DNA of 64,000 bases from Angiostrongylus vasorum (GCA_018806985.1 JADANN010000361.1:186001-250000), one strand, 5' to 3'; shown: positions 24,831 through 37,701, counted from the stretch's first letter. Numbers and translations are program-made. The notes: generated by a model not told the origin, from the sequence alone.

Positions 24831-26760
24831 CACTTTTAGCATCCTCTGATCTTGGTTTGACACACTTTTTCCGGAATAGTTTCCAAGCCGTAATCTTGGA
24901 AAGAACGTTGGAGTATTTCAAGTCAACATGTCAGTAAATAGTGGCTATACCGCTTTACAACAACATGTCCCTGGGTAGTCAGGGGTTTGAATTTGACCTG
25001 AAGCTCCGAGTTTTGCAAATGTCTCAGTCTAATTATGGTTGTGTCTAAAATAGCACCATTCCATAAAAAAAACAATGGACAGTAGATAAAAAGTTGCACA
25101 TAAGTACTTAAATAGTTACTGAATTTGTTTCCAGTTGAACTCCACCACGAAGGGTGGTGGTACTTTTTCCTGTTTTCTACACATCAGCTCTCCTTGTTAG
25201 CTTCCTGATGCGTTATTCGTGCGCGCAATCCATTTGATAATAAGCACATAATGATGAGAATTTTTAGATTGATACTAGTTAGAACTGCTTTCTCTTTAGA
25301 GATCTTGATCCTTGATTCTCATCGAATTTCGCCTCGATTTTGGGTTTATTCACTCTCACGAAACAATTGCAACAGTGCGGGATTTCCAGGTGGTGAAACC
25401 TTGAAGACCGAAATCACGGATTTACGGCCTAAACGATGTAGTTTATAACCCTTTACTTCCTCAGTGCATGATTTTGCGTTTATCTGTGAGTTCTGCATGG
25501 GAGAGGTCACTGAAAAAAATTACCAAACTCCGAAGGAAGACATACCCATGCGATAAACATTGTGTCATAATATCATCGTCACTTTTTTATTAAAATATAA
25601 TGCCTTTGATTGAGAAGATCAACGCTCGCGTTCCAATTTCTAGTTTAATATACTCTGAAGTGGATTTGATATAATGAATCATTCACCCCTAATTTTTTCT
25701 TACTAACTAGGATATTTCGCTTCTCTATGAAGTTCGTCTTGAGAACTCTGGAAAATCCCACTGTGATTCCATTTTATGTGCACACAATATGGGATAAGCT
25801 GGCAATCGTTGTCATTGTTCTAATTGGGATCACAGACGAATGACTGAAGAGAGTTGCGTGAAGTCTCCACATGTTGGGAATAGCTAGTCAAATTTGGAAA
25901 AAAGCCTCCAATTTCTCTTGAGGTTCTAATTAATGAAAGGAGCGGAACTTCTAAGTTTTTTTTTGTGCTAGTTTGCATTAATGTGACTAGTATGATCACC
26001 AACATATTCCATTATGTAAATAATCCATTCCTATAATTCACATCGTATCCAACGAAAAGCTGATTTTCAAGCGGAGCAAAGGCGACAGTGCAGAGTCTTC
26101 TATTTCAGCTACGCTTCTGACTTCTGTTTCACAGCGTCTCTAATATAGTCGTAATTTTGTCTTGTCCAAAACCTTTTACAACCAATGCTCCTGTATGAAG
26201 AGGAGTCGCATCGCATAAAAAATAAATAAAAAATAAATAAAAAAAATAAAATAAAAAATATAAAAAAAATAAATAAATAAATAAAAAATAAAATCGTTGC
26301 ATAAACGAATATGAGTACGGTATTTCATGTCACCTACAAAAAAAGGTATAATGAACATCAACCGATTGTCATCAGTTAACAGCGTCAGAACATGGTGCTG
26401 AATCACAGTGCTCGTTACTATTTAGTTTTGGAAATGTTAAGTAACAAATTTTAGGACGGGATACCTTGAGATTAATTCTTCGCTCGTGTAGCGCTTTAGA
26501 CTTAGTTGCATAAAATATGTTGACAAATGTCTTGGTTAAATAATTAATATCGGCAGACAACGAATGAACAGTTTAAGGAATTTATTGAAAATACATAATG
26601 CATAACATTTTCGTGGTATTAGAACTATAAAATGTTATGGGCTGGAACAAAACAAAATCTCAAGTTCTAAAAACGGAAAATGAACACAGAAAAATATTTT
26701 TGAAGGGGGAAAACCGTAACGAAAGCTACATTATTATTAAGTTCTTTATGTTACATCATT
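24831..26760. other. intergenic, low-complexity A-rich tract at 26215-26293
   Basis: No exon-like sequence was recognised. The stretch at 26215-26293 is an (AAATAAAT)n-type tract; open frames across it are repeat artefacts. Confidence 0.5.
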
Positions 26761-26814
26761 AACTGTGGTCCCGGCTTTCACAATCGTAGTGATGCGGAGC
26801 ACCGCGAGCACGAT

Positions 26815-27120
26815 GCTGGTTGGCTCGATTTCGTACCGGGCTCACCAAGCTTCCCGTCCATCCGGGGTTGAGAAATTGGCATTGAATTTGTCTGGAAAAA
26901 AGTTCACTTTTCTGCAACGCAAGTGGCAACGCTCTTGCTCGGCTATCTCAGGATTCCAGCAAGAATCGGCTTGACCAGTGTTCAGTGACATTCATGATGA
27001 AAGGAAAGTCCTAAACCAACAGCCGAAACCGCACCTTAAAAGTTTGAAGACCTTTGGGGTACGATGGATACGAGGGAACGAATCGAATGCAAGAAGTGCT
27101 GGGATCCGCGGAGTAGATGT
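26815..27120 (+). mobile_element. mosaic SINE: family 1 body with a different 3' half
   Basis: The first part carries the diverged family 1 body (GGGCTCACCAAGC, then TTGAGAAATTGG, then TTTGTCTGG). From about 26940 it matches 61580-61760 instead (shared GTTCAGTGACATTCATGA, GAAAGGAAA, GGGATCCGC) and lacks the usual family 1 end. The same combination at 61386-61760 argues for a real variant. Confidence 0.6.
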
Positions 27121-27384
27121 GAAGGATAGATCGTGTGAGACGAAAATTTGCGCTTCATCACTATGATGAATCAGTGTTGTTTTTTACGTCTTTTGATTCA
27201 GCATTGGTATTAAACAACGGGTCCTTCTTGATGCAGAATTTTTTATGCACTCGAAGGCTGATCAAGGTCATTTTCATCATATTTTACGTATTTGCTGTGC
27301 CACTGTTCGGTGAATCCACAAATACATAACCTGATAGAAGTATTTAATATAATTGAGCTACTAGAAGTGCCAGCACTGTTTCCA

Positions 27385-27550
27385 CCAGAAGAAAAGATAT
27401 AAAAGATAAAGAAAATGATAAGAAAGATACATAAGCTAAAAGATGAGATAATACAAGATAAAATATAAGATAACAAGAGAGTAAGATAGTAGTAGGATAA
27501 GATATAAGATAATATAAAAGATAAAGGAACGATATATAAGATAAATACCA
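27385..27550. repeat. degenerate (GATAA)n purine-rich tandem repeat
   Basis: Repeated AAGATA/GATAAG units over about 165 bp with irregular spacing. The minus-strand frame rich in Tyr, Leu and Ile here is an artefact. Confidence 0.8.
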
Positions 27551-27689
27551 AGATGCTTATCCAAAAAAGTCGATGTGGAATTAAAGCATTGGTTACATCC
27601 AAAAGTAATGCAACTACTTAGACTCTAAAATCTAAATTGCGTACTTGGATGCTTCAATGGTCCTCCTTCAGGATTAGGGCAGCCACCAG

Positions 27690-28500
27690 CATATTATGCA
27701 TTATTTTCTTCGCGTCGCGATCGTCTTCTTTGGTGGTAGTGGTTTCCTTCGGGCACGGTGGTGGTTGGTAGTGTGATACCATGAGGCTGTACAACATCAG
27801 CAGCTACAAGTACAGCTGATTGATTTTGGTTGTCCGCCTAACGTGAAGCTGGTAGTCTTGGGAGGCGCCTGCACCCTCGTAGAGTCCACTCAGCAGTTCG
27901 TCTCGTCTTCAATCGTGTGTTCTTCTGAATATATGACCGGCCTATCCATGTTTCGCCATCGATGTGTGTTCTCATAGGAGAGAGACTTCAAAGATCAAAG
28001 CTTCGTATTCCGGCTAGATATTGTGTGCCGGTTTGATTCAAGAGGACATCGTTCAAACGCTCTGTGATCTGTGCCCAGTATTTTTGACATGATCGAAGTA
28101 TCAGTACACGTCTCTGTTGCATAACAGAGCGCTGGGAGGATGGCTGAATCAAAAAAAGTGAACGCGGATTTTCAGATCCTTCAGTTGGTCGATGGCTCCG
28201 TTGAGACGCCTGATTACGGCCCATGCTGCTTTCCTTCTTCTGACTAATTCATCGTTCATGTTGTACGTACAAGGTGGCCTCTGCAATCAGAGGACCATAC
28301 AGTTTGATCCGTTCGCCTTCGCTTCCTTGGATTTTCATGAACTGCGCCTTCGTCCAATTAACGCAGATCAACCCTTTTTTCTTGCTTCCTTGAGTTTCTT
28401 GAGCATCGCCTCTGCTTCATTAGTATTCCTCGAAAATCTACCAACACTTATGACCTACTCGCCTTGTTTGAATTACTTCATTATCTACTGAAATACGGCA
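27690..28500 (-). pseudogene. RTE-type LINE 3' fragment (same family as 52.5-55.4 kb)
   Basis: The minus strand matches the plus-strand LINE at about 54540-55320: the RT-proximal part (28380-28440), the RRKAAWAVIRRLNGAIDQLK-like region (28165-28260), and the downstream C-terminal region with a CCACCACCGTGCCC-type stretch. Frames are broken by several stops. Confidence 0.7.
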
Positions 28501-29019
28501 GTGGACATCTTTTTTGCGATACTCCGTCTCCTTGTCGAGCCCTCTCTCCTATGGGGATGGTAAGGGATCGATGAAAAAGCTGTCGGAACATTACACTCGC
28601 ACAGGTCCCAGCGGCATCTCAATGGTCTTTTTGTGTTGTTTCTTACAGTTTTTTCTACCTGTAGCGATGTAAATGTGCACTTATTATTAGCAGAGTTAAG
28701 TGTGCTCCAGTAGGATCGTGCTTTAATTTTCTTTTGTTTTCCAGCAAGTTATTAGTGGTGCTGGAGATACGATCTTATCTTCTTGCTTAAGCGACTCACG
28801 TAAATTCAGCACAAGTTTTAGATAATTCGACAAACAGCTCATGGTCTTCCATCGGGTCTTCCTCAATCTTCCTATCGCGCTTGTTCGTGAAATATATGAA
28901 AATTTCATAGCTAAAATATCACTATTCTATAATGATATAAACACCTACGCCAAAAAGAGTTGGGCAAGGCGATACTATCTCGTCAAGATGATTTACTGTC
29001 ATTCTCCGGAATAGGTAGC

Positions 29020-29112
29020 ATGTAGCGCAGTGGTCGGGGGAGCCCTGCAATACACATGGGATCGATCCCAGCGTCCAGGCAAACCAAGCCTTCCATCCCT
29101 CCGGAATAGGAA
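29020..29112 (+). mobile_element. SINE family 1, 3'-truncated
   Basis: It starts GTAGCGCAGTGGTCGG and carries a GGGATCGATCCC B-box and CCAAGCCTTCCATCCCTCCGG, then breaks off. No 3' half follows. Confidence 0.75.
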
Positions 29113-29240
29113 TAAAGCACCGGGCCCTCCAAACCTCCTTCAGCTGGCAACCACCTGTGATAAAGATCTGTGAACAATCTAACACGGGTGTCTCAGGACA
29201 GCAAGGAGGACTGAGTCGAGCAGCATTGAACAACATTTAT

Positions 29241-29604
29241 ACTTGGATGGCTTTGTCTTCACTGATTGCGCGGGCCCTAGCACAATCTCCACCCTTTCGA
29301 GATCTGCTGGCCCTAGCCATTGTGGTTCCCTGCAATCCTGAGGTCAGCCTGGCCAAACTCCGTTCCAGGCCATCACCACCACAAGCAGTCGTAGCTCTTG
29401 CGGACCAGAGGGAGATTTGCCACCGTGCGACTTTAGTACTAAGACGGTGGTGGATCCTGGTATTGGTTTACTCTTAGCTAGACTTCCTGATGGAAGCGCC
29501 GGACTCCTTCTCAGCTTGGGAGACCCTGCCACCGCTGTACATCGCAGCCTGACACCCATGAATACCTCCCAGCCACGATGAAGCGATAAACCGTTGGGAC
29601 GATT
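29241..29604 (-). mobile_element. SINE family 2 copy (intergenic)
   Basis: The whole family 2 body is present (GGATCAGAGGGAGATTTGCC-type core, CCAGCCACGATGA near the end). Flanks do not show a clear duplication. A piece of the mosaic SINE 3' half (about 29605-29715) directly abuts it. Confidence 0.8.
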
Positions 29605-29715
29605 AAAAGCATGACCAAAGCCTCCCAAGCTGTAACCAGACTTACAGCAAAAGCTCGAAGACGTTCGTGGAGTATGGATGGAAGGAAGCGAATTGAATGA
29701 AATAGTGCTGGAAGC
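29605..29715 (+). repeat. fragment of the mosaic SINE 3' half
   Basis: It matches 27020-27110 and the equivalent part of 61650-61755 (CTCGAAGAC...GTGGAGTATGGATGG, then AATAGTGCTGG). Head and body are missing. Confidence 0.55.
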
Positions 29716-29954
29716 CAAATAAAATGTGAAACCATCCCATGCAAAATAAAAAACCCGAAAAAGGCAGGAATGTAGTAAAATGTCACTCTTCTATATCTGC
29801 TTGGAAAATTGCCAAGCTGATCAGTAATATGTGCAGTCGGTGCAAAAATATTTTGTTACGATTGTTCCAATAATATCTACAAGAAGTAAACCGTAAACGT
29901 CGCAAATACTAGTGAATGCGTTTGTAGAAGTGTGTTGCAAAGGTCTTAAATAGT

Positions 29955-30225
29955 AAAAGGACTGAGCGTCACGCGTTGATCAATGCCAGAGATGTGCGAG
30001 TACATCCGACTTCATCAAGCATCGTTAGGTGATTGAATGCATATGTGTTCTACACATTTAGTTACGGTGTTCTTCCGATGTATCAAATCATTGGTGCTAT
30101 CCTCCCATCAAGTCTGGTATCAATATGCTGAGTCTGGAGGGATGGGGAGTTTGTGATCCCAGGGCGCGATGTCGAGCCAACGATCAGGGTGTGTATCGTA
30201 GGTCACCTCTAGGCATTGTGGTATG
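29955..30225 (-). mobile_element. SINE family 1 (minus)
   Basis: Minus-strand copy with the GTTGATCAATGCC end, the ATTGAATGCATATG body segment and the AAGTCTGGTATCAATATGC segment. The tRNA-like head is degraded and no clear flanking duplication was found. Confidence 0.7.
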
Positions 30226-30229
30226 CGCA

Positions 30230-31760
30230 CCTCTTCCTGAAAGTGGTATTCTAGTGTAAAGAGGAAAGAAAAGTGAAACTTACAGGAAGTGAATTGCTTT
30301 TGAATACAACGACAATAAAATCGATGAAGATGTTGTTCGATAAAAACAGATATTATGTAGCACCCAACACCCGTTTAGCAATGATTTGAAATTGGCAGAG
30401 TATAATCCCTTTTTTTCGAATGGGAACGTATTGATTTGGAATATAAAGTTGAAAAAGACACTATATAGTTGCCGCTCTCACTACCAACACTTTCACCAGT
30501 CGGGACTTTTATCGGTATTCTTTCACTTGCTGTTCTTTGGTTTTCGTCTCCTTTTTACATCTACGCCGCTTTTAATTCAGTTCCGGAGCTTTACATCATC
30601 CTTGAGCCATCTGTAAACTTTTTAACGCCTACTTTTGTGGTTTAGGTACCACCTCCGAATCAACTGGTTTAACTAATCACCAAAGTAAATTACTGTCGAA
30701 AGAAAATTCTCTCAGATCTATATGATGTTGAACACCTGGGAACGCCTCTAGCAAAGTTAAATCAGAGCATCAGCAAAGAACAAATTGCCTAACTAGAAAT
30801 AGAACAGCCTCAGCACGCTGCACACACTGAATGACCCCCATCTATGACGTCAGGCGGTGAGACGATCGGTGAAGGCCCACTAAATCTCTGGTTGCGCAGG
30901 ACGTTACTGCAGCCGAACCAAACGAACACACCCATGATACACCATCGAGACTCCTTCTTGCCTTGCACCTATAACTGTAGAACATCTTTCTCAAACGCCG
31001 ATCTTAACGCTGTTATCGAAGCTGCAGCTTGAATCAGATTCCATGTGGTAGCCGAACGAAGGAGTATGGGTAGGATTTAGTCCACATGAAATCCTTTCCA
31101 GCTTACTTCTGAATCGAATGTCCGCGACAAGAGGACCGTGATTGAAGCCAGTGCAAAATAACAGAATTATGGAGATATTGAGTAGACAGCATGTTCTGCT
31201 TGTTAGGATATGGTCGATCTCGGAAGTATCTTACCGTTAGGTGACCCCCATGTAGAGCGGTTACATTCTTCCGAAAAAAAGTGCCTTCGCGGAACAGAGG
31301 TGCTATGGACTGAGTCCTACCAGGATTTTTATTTTCACTTCTGTCCTCTGATTCCAAACCTTTCCATCTTGTATTAATTTGCGTTGGCCTCTCCTATTCT
31401 GACAATGATATTTTCAACAACGAATTTATGGAAAGACTTCTTGTTGCGGATTACTACCTCCAAATGGTTGTAGAACGCGGTCGGCTCACTCTCGTCAACT
31501 GTGCAAGTTGGTGAGAAACAGTTTGCGATACATACTTTCTTTCGAGGCGCAAGATGGAATTGGTCAATTGTGGTGACAGGACTTCGTAATTGGTGTCTGG
31601 ATGAGTATATGGGTGCACGAAAAAGCATGTCATTGACATTTCGTAACGGAATTTTTCCCTCCTCGAATGACGAGGGTCTGGTCATCTAATTCGTTTATGA
31701 CAGTCTTCTTGCTTTTTCTACAGAAATTATATAACAGCAAGTATTTTAATTTACTGATAG
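30230..31760. other. intergenic stretch, no gene recognised
   Basis: About 1.5 kb without splice-supported exons. Frames of 60-100 codons exist on both strands around 31100-31700 but overlap each other in conflicting frames. Confidence 0.4.
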
Positions 31761-31769
31761 TAATCTTGA

Positions 31770-32040
31770 TAGTAATGGCGCAATGGTCGGAGGCACTCTA
31801 AAATACACATAGGATCGATCCCCATGCCCCAGACTCACTAAGCCCTCCACTCCCATGGGGGTCGGCAAATTGGTACCAGACTTTTCTGGGAGGATAGCAG
31901 CACTGGCAGGATACATCGGTAGGTCGCGGCGAGTCATTGTAAAGGTTAGATATGCATTCAGTCACATCCAAAACGATGCTTAATGAAATCGAGTGCACGG
32001 CGCATTCCTCTGGGATTGATCAACGCCAAGATCTTTCATT
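31770..32040 (+). mobile_element. SINE family 1 copy
   Basis: The copy has an AATGGCGCAATGGTCGG A-box, a GGATCGATCCC B-box and the body through GGGATTGATCAACGCC. Mismatches in the A-box suggest an old copy. Confidence 0.8.
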
Positions 32041-32728
32041 TTTAACCCGGCAATACCATAGAATCATTGATAGCTAAGGAATGTCCTGAGTACATAAGAT
32101 CTTAGGTAGCATTTCTTCGCGGTAGTGTTATTCATAGCTGAGATTGAAACAGGTTCAACCGCTTTCAAGGATGACCTACACTCAATGCAGTGGCTTAAGC
32201 AATTAGCGGCACAACACCCGAACACTGTAATCGCGCAGGCGTATTGATCCAAGGCGCAAACCCCGTGCCTATGCGACAACACCCACCACTCCTCAGCTTC
32301 GTATGGAGTCGTTCCACATTATTTAGTCTTTTTTTTCTAAATTGTTTCTCAAGACCGTCCGTCATTCATCGTCGGTGTGACTTATCACTATGATCGGTCC
32401 GATCAATCGACTGTTAAGGTGACGGAGATGTCGAAACGTTAACCGCATAAGGATTCCTAGCACGCTCATGTAAGCTGACCAACCTGGACAGTATTGTGAT
32501 ATTTCTTACTGTATTTGAAGATGGTTTAACAAGCTGTTTGTTAGTTTCATTTTTTAAAACACCTTCGAGCAATTTTACTGAATTAGAAACCCGAGAATCA
32601 TCTATTCATTTTCAATTTATATCCTTATAAGCGGGAAAAAGAACTTGACTAATGAGTCTTTATGGCACTGATATTTCTTGTGCAGTTATGATATTTTTAC
32701 TGGAAAAGAAAGAATGAGCTGTCTCAAT

Positions 32729-32889
32729 CTACTGAGTCCTTTTTTGTTGTTTTCGTTCCGCAGCACCACGTTCTTCACCTTTCCGTCTAGCCTGCTCTTT
32801 CGTGAACTGGTATTGTGACATGTTTGGCGCCGTTTTTCTATACCTCCGACCGTAACGTTCCTCGATAATATCAATGGTCTGTGTTTGCT
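32729..32889 (-). CDS. orphan terminal exon of an unidentified minus-strand gene
   Basis: Minus-strand frame of 52 codons ending in TAG at 32729-32731, entered by a GTGTTTTAG acceptor at 32890-32898. The predicted C-terminus is highly charged: IEERYGRRYRKTAPNMSQYQ then FTKEQARRKGEERGAAERKQ. This composition is unlike the A+T-driven chance frames around it. The frame also stays open upstream, so the acceptor could be elsewhere. No upstream exon was identified. Family not recognised; a basic cytosolic tail or a small mitochondrial or ribosome-associated protein are possibilities only. Confidence 0.4.
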
Positions 32890-33849
32890 CTAAAACACAT
32901 CTGTGTGGGCGCTTTGCGTGTTTGCTGTTCGCACCACAATGGACAAAGTCACTGGTACTGTTTAAATGTGTACTTTTCGTTTTTTTATCCTGATGATAAT
33001 GAAGCTTTATCCATGGAATCTTGTTCCAATTACTCTATTCTGGCACCTGTATTATTTCTGGCCACATAAACTGCAGCTGAAACGTCTATCTTTTCATATC
33101 TGCAGAACTTGTTACATACACTTATGATAGTTGGTTATCTTTACACGAATGCATTCTGAACGTCATGTATTTAATACGGTTTCGATCGTTCAAGTGAAAC
33201 TTTGTTCTATAAGTTCTTGTGAGTAGAGTTCATCGTTCCGTGCCGCATGATATCATACAGTGAACATATGTGCTATCGCTCGGTCGACCATCACTTTCGC
33301 ACTTGTGCATATCATTTCGTCGCCCGTGCATATAATGTCGTCAGTGGGCCCACAGTTCAACAGATTTTATTATACATCAGTAGCACTAGTCAGTTTGGCG
33401 TCAACGTCCTCCTATCTCCATGGACTAAAGTCAGTGAGGATGAGTATTTTGAGTTAAACAACACCCATCCGTAGCCTTTACTAGAATTTCGCCTAGTGAG
33501 GTTCGACATGAAAACCATCTCATTAACATTATGTATATCCTGTTTTCAGAACGTCATTCGAAGACTGGATGGTCGAGATTTACGCGATCTTCGTTGTTCC
33601 GTTAATATCTTTATTGTGATGGCAAGACTTAGGTGGAACTATGATCGGTTGACAGCGATTGTGGAAAATTGATCTTTAGGTCATTCTCAAGAAAACGATA
33701 TTCATGATTCATGGAATCGTTTCTAATACCCCGTTAACGCTCAATGAGCAAATATCACTGATGATTCACAGGTGGATGTATCTGATTCGTAAATTCACCA
33801 TCATTAGCAACTAGCCTCTTAATGGAAACAAGATTAGGCGAGCATCGAG

Positions 33850-34180
33850 GATGCATTGAATACGAAAAGGAATAACCGACTTCATATTACGGTCTGGAAA
33901 CCTGGATTCTTCGTTGGGCGACCAAAGATCGCTTCATGTTCTCGAACGCACTGCGAATGTGATGATAGAGGTATCCTCTATCACGAAAATGAGAAGAAGA
34001 GTTCGAAGTTCCATCTTACATCGATTATTGGAAACAATAGATAAATCAAGGTCGATCGAAAACCAGGTAGCCCAGCAATGCGATGCTTCTTAAGTACATT
34101 CTTGGACAAAACTCTAGTGAATGGATCTCATGGAATGTCAAGCGCACAGCAGGAAAAGTAAGTACGTGATGGTTCGAATT
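33850..34180 (+). pseudogene. RTE-like LINE 3' coding fragment
   Basis: Decayed plus-strand remnants resemble the post-RT part of RTE proteins (ETWILRWATKDR-like, then a VKRTAGK-like end at about 34138-34160). In-frame stops are present. The match is weaker than for the other LINE copies. Confidence 0.35.
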
Positions 34181-34904
34181 CCTATGAGATCATGTGCTTG
34201 AAAAAAGAACCATAGTTCTCTCATGTTATGTATATCTGGTTTAGTTCAGGGTTGTTTTCTAATCTCTCATATTGCGCGTCGTGCTTCTTTCTCAAGAAAA
34301 TGTCCTTGTTCATGCTGAGAAATAGAGGACATGATAGAAGGTAGGGCCGTGGCTTTTGATCAGAATAGGTTCCTATTTGGCCTTTGTTGGGCAGTACATA
34401 GTCCATATCTAGAGCATAATTCGTGATTTCCTGCTCGAAAAGTCTCAGGAACAGCGAAATGCGCTGAGGAATTTCCTATTCAAAGTTATGTCACTTATCG
34501 ATTTGTGGAATACTTGCTGATTTTCGATGGAGTAGCAAATGGAGATGTTCTTTGACCACGATCGTTCTCCCTTGAAACAGTTTTTCTTCTATGCATCAAC
34601 CCAGTTGCTTGAGTCTGACTTAAAATCGTCGTTGAAAATTATTTTGTAAGTTTTCTGGAACATCTAACACTTCTAATGTAGCCTCGATGTTTTGCCATGT
34701 TCGTTTGACTTAGTTCTTCAGATGTTCCTCATGGACCGATTTTTTACCCTAACGTATTCGCTGACAAATTGGACAGTACGCTTTGATTTCCATGGGTCTT
34801 TTTTTTCCATCTGTCTATCTTGCGTCATAGTTGTTTTTTTAAATAGACTTTTTGTTCTCTCTGCTTCTGTTTAGCAAACACGTGGTGTTATTTTACTTTC
34901 TTTA

Positions 34905-35345
34905 TTTACGTACAAGCTGACGTTTCGGCGGATTTCGCCTTCCTCAGAGCCTGAAAGGTCAAGTTGACTGCGATCTACACGGTCAAACGCCTCCATAACC
35001 AAACAGAGAAATTGTTGAACGAAAATTTCAGTCACATTGAACATAGAGTCTTTGCACACTCACCGCTTTCTATGAGTCTTCCACTAAATATTTCACGTGG
35101 AGACCAACTGCACAGAGTTCACATGGAATCGTAATGTACCCATCTCATCAGAATAACAGGCTAATATACTGCCCAATATCACGCATGATAATGAGGCATT
35201 CCTCCCTGCGGTTCATTTTCGGATTCTTGGAATTGATCCAGAATGCCTCGAGAATCAATCAATAGTTCTTCCGCAAGAGTGCCATGGATGAAGGATGGTG
35301 ATATGTCACTGCTGCTCAAATTTGACTAGATCAGTTCTGCTGTGC
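34905..35345 (-). mobile_element. Penelope-like element 3' fragment (minus)
   Basis: Downstream of the hammerhead in plus coordinates, the minus strand encodes remnants of the end of the GIY-YIG protein (EAFWINSKNPKMNRREEC at about 35190-35250), then a UTR resembling 6796-7100. The coding part has stops. Confidence 0.7.
34911..34957 (-). ncRNA. hammerhead ribozyme, Penelope-type, intact core
   Basis: On the minus strand: GGCU, CUGAGGA, hairpin GGCG-AAAUC-CGCC (four Watson-Crick pairs), GAA, self-complementary ACGU, cleavage-site C, then AGC pairing back to GCU. All canonical core positions are present. The two-base-pair stem III without loop is the arrangement that needs dimers, as described for PLE hammerheads. 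Confidence 0.75.
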
Positions 35346-36345
35346 GATTCCTTGTTCATTGTACTGAGTTATTAACAGGTAGGTAACTGATAATAAGGAG
35401 AGCGTCTTTTTTGGGATAAGCGGGATAACAGGAGACTGTATGCATCGGATTCAATACAGAAATTTGATGAATCTATTCACAAAAGTTGATGATTTGTTTT
35501 CGTAATTGCAAACGTTTGCTCCGAAATACGATGTACTTTTTTAATACTCCGAAGGAATCGGTGTCGATAAGAATAATCGTGTTCACAGCTTTGCTTTGTT
35601 TTGATGCTCGTAATTTCACAGCCTTTTGGTGTACAACGTTTTCGCTCCGTAGTCGTTTCAAACAACTTGAACAATTCTCCTGTAGCTTAAATTGCCTAGT
35701 CTTCGATTGAAGCTGTTATTTTAGGCTCATCGTTTTGAAAATAGTATAGGCACTCCGTTGTAATCTTTCCTTGGAAGTCTGCTTCCTGTGTGGGATTTTA
35801 TCCAGATGCTAAGCATTTTCGCATTTGTCATTTCCTGTTGGGCCACATTGTCATCTTTGGGCTGAAGAATGGGTTTTTATTTGACTTGGTAAGTATTGCT
35901 GCGTTTTTGTCGTACAGAGCTGAAATGCTGCTCGCCAATGTTTGTCGCCGGTATATGGAGTATAAGTAAATACTACATGTTCACCCATCTGTCTTAGATT
36001 CGTTTCACACCTTATAAAATACAAGCCTTTAACTTAATTCCGCTTGAAGAATTGAAGTCTTACCTGTATACAAAGCCATTCGTAATGCGCATAACTACCT
36101 GAATGTGTGGGATAGGACCAGCGCAGAAAATGAACCGTCGTTGTATGGATGACCCAGCTATTTTCAAAGTCCACCTGAGGTCCCAAATTTTCTCATATCT
36201 CAGCATCGTTGTAGTTGTACGTGGTATAAAAGTATGCAGTGAAAAAGAATAGGCAGTAAGTGAAGTTTAAAGATCTATTTGTTTTCCGTAGAGAGCACTT
36301 GATTGCTTCTGGTATATGATTGTTTAGTCGTTCAGCAACGGCAGT

Positions 36346-37165
36346 CTACTCAACCCACAAATGACCGGGATGCATCAAAAGAATGAAGAGCATTGTGTAT
36401 ATGTGTAGCAAATTGAATAGCAACTTCGTATTCTTGTGTGCGTTTGATGTTCCTTGAAAACCGATCGCTAAGGGCTCTTGTTTATCGTTTTTCTCTCTGT
36501 AGAATGGCATCTCTGATCTTTGGTCGTTGACATAGGTCGGAACTTCGGATTCTTTCTCTCCCACATGAGTGATATGAGGTAATCCCAGCATCATCCTGTT
36601 GACAGCGTTTTGGATGACGCCGATTAATCTCTCACCTCGCTTACATTGCGACCGGGTTTCGGACACATACGTCAATGCAACAAGAATTGTGGAATCAAAA
36701 AGGTGGCAACGGAGTCGTGTGTTCTTAGTCTTTTCTGCTACATCGTCGGTGCTGTTGAAAGCTTCTCAAGCCACTCACTTCTTCCTCCTCAACTCTTGCT
36801 ACAAGCCGTTGATCTTATTGACTTCTCAGCCGAGATAAAAATCGCTGGAGCATTCGGCAATGTTCATTCCGTGGCCCGTGAATGAAAAAGTGGAAAATAA
36901 TCTGTTCCTCATGAACACCGTTTTCGTGCGATTTAGTCGAAGGCCAATCTTTCCACAAGTATTGTTGAAGTTGGCTAACATGCGTTTTGCCTGAATAGTG
37001 CTTAATTTTATAAGGACGATACAGCAATAATGGTGTAATTTTAGGCCATCAACTTCCACGCCGTCGTTGTCCCATTCCAATTTTTGCATAAAATTTTCCA
37101 GAGTAGCTGTTAATAATTTTGGTGTATTAGTATAGCTTTGTTGAAGCCCTCTCGTCATGTCCGTT
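36346..37165 (-). pseudogene. RTE-type LINE fragment (RT palm to C-terminal part)
   Basis: Minus frames at 36826-37158 show an RT segment with the catalytic box degraded (LKLHHYCCIVLI where RTE has a FADDIVL-type motif), followed by the conserved GLRLNRTKTVFMRN. The frame at 36346-36675 continues with YVSETRSQ and MMLGLPHITH. At least one frameshift separates them. The 5' half is missing. Confidence 0.75.
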
Positions 37166-37169
37166 TTAA

Positions 37170-37400
37170 TATGGTTACAGAAGCAAACACCAACGAAACA
37201 CTGCGGAGCAGAACACCATCGTTTTTCACTAGATGAAATCGCGCTTGTTTCGATCGGTTTAACGGTTTGCCGTTCAAAGCGTGAACTTTAAAGAAAATTG
37301 GCAAAAAAAGTGTTTTGCACTTTGCTGGAAGATTTGCCGATTCCAATAGTGTATTTTTATATTAACGAAATTCATTTTATGCTGTGATAAGCTCGTTCAA
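37170..37400. repeat. diverged interspersed repeat (also near 38.9 kb and 51.2 kb)
   Basis: The stretch around 37320-37400 resembles 38925-38970 and 51150-51240 (GATTTGC...ATT...TTATATT, then GATAAGCTCGTTCAAACTTG). Copies are old and only partly alignable by eye. Confidence 0.35.
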
Positions 37401-37682
37401 ACTTGAGACAAGAAGTTATTCTTGCACCATGTTCACTTAAATCAGAGCATGTCAGATGTTGTGGATTAAATATTGACTACACATGTAGCCCACTCGTGCT
37501 ACATTTAGAAGACGTCTGAGAAATTTCTTCAGATTTACTTGCAAACCGTCGCATTATGTTGGGGATCTCTTCAGATTTTACTGTCCAATGATCTTGACAC
37601 TGCAACAGAATGTGCAAGTGCTTAGTAGCTTGACATATATCCTATTGGTGTGTATCATTTTGAAGTTTTGTTCTTTCACTCT

Positions 37683-37701
37683 AGTTTTTATAGATATACC
37701 A
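37683..37701 (+). promoter_or_regulatory. candidate trans-splice acceptor before the NRAMP start
   Basis: A T-rich run ending TTTTTATAG lies eight bases before the ATG at 37702, as expected for spliced-leader addition in nematodes. Confidence 0.45.
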
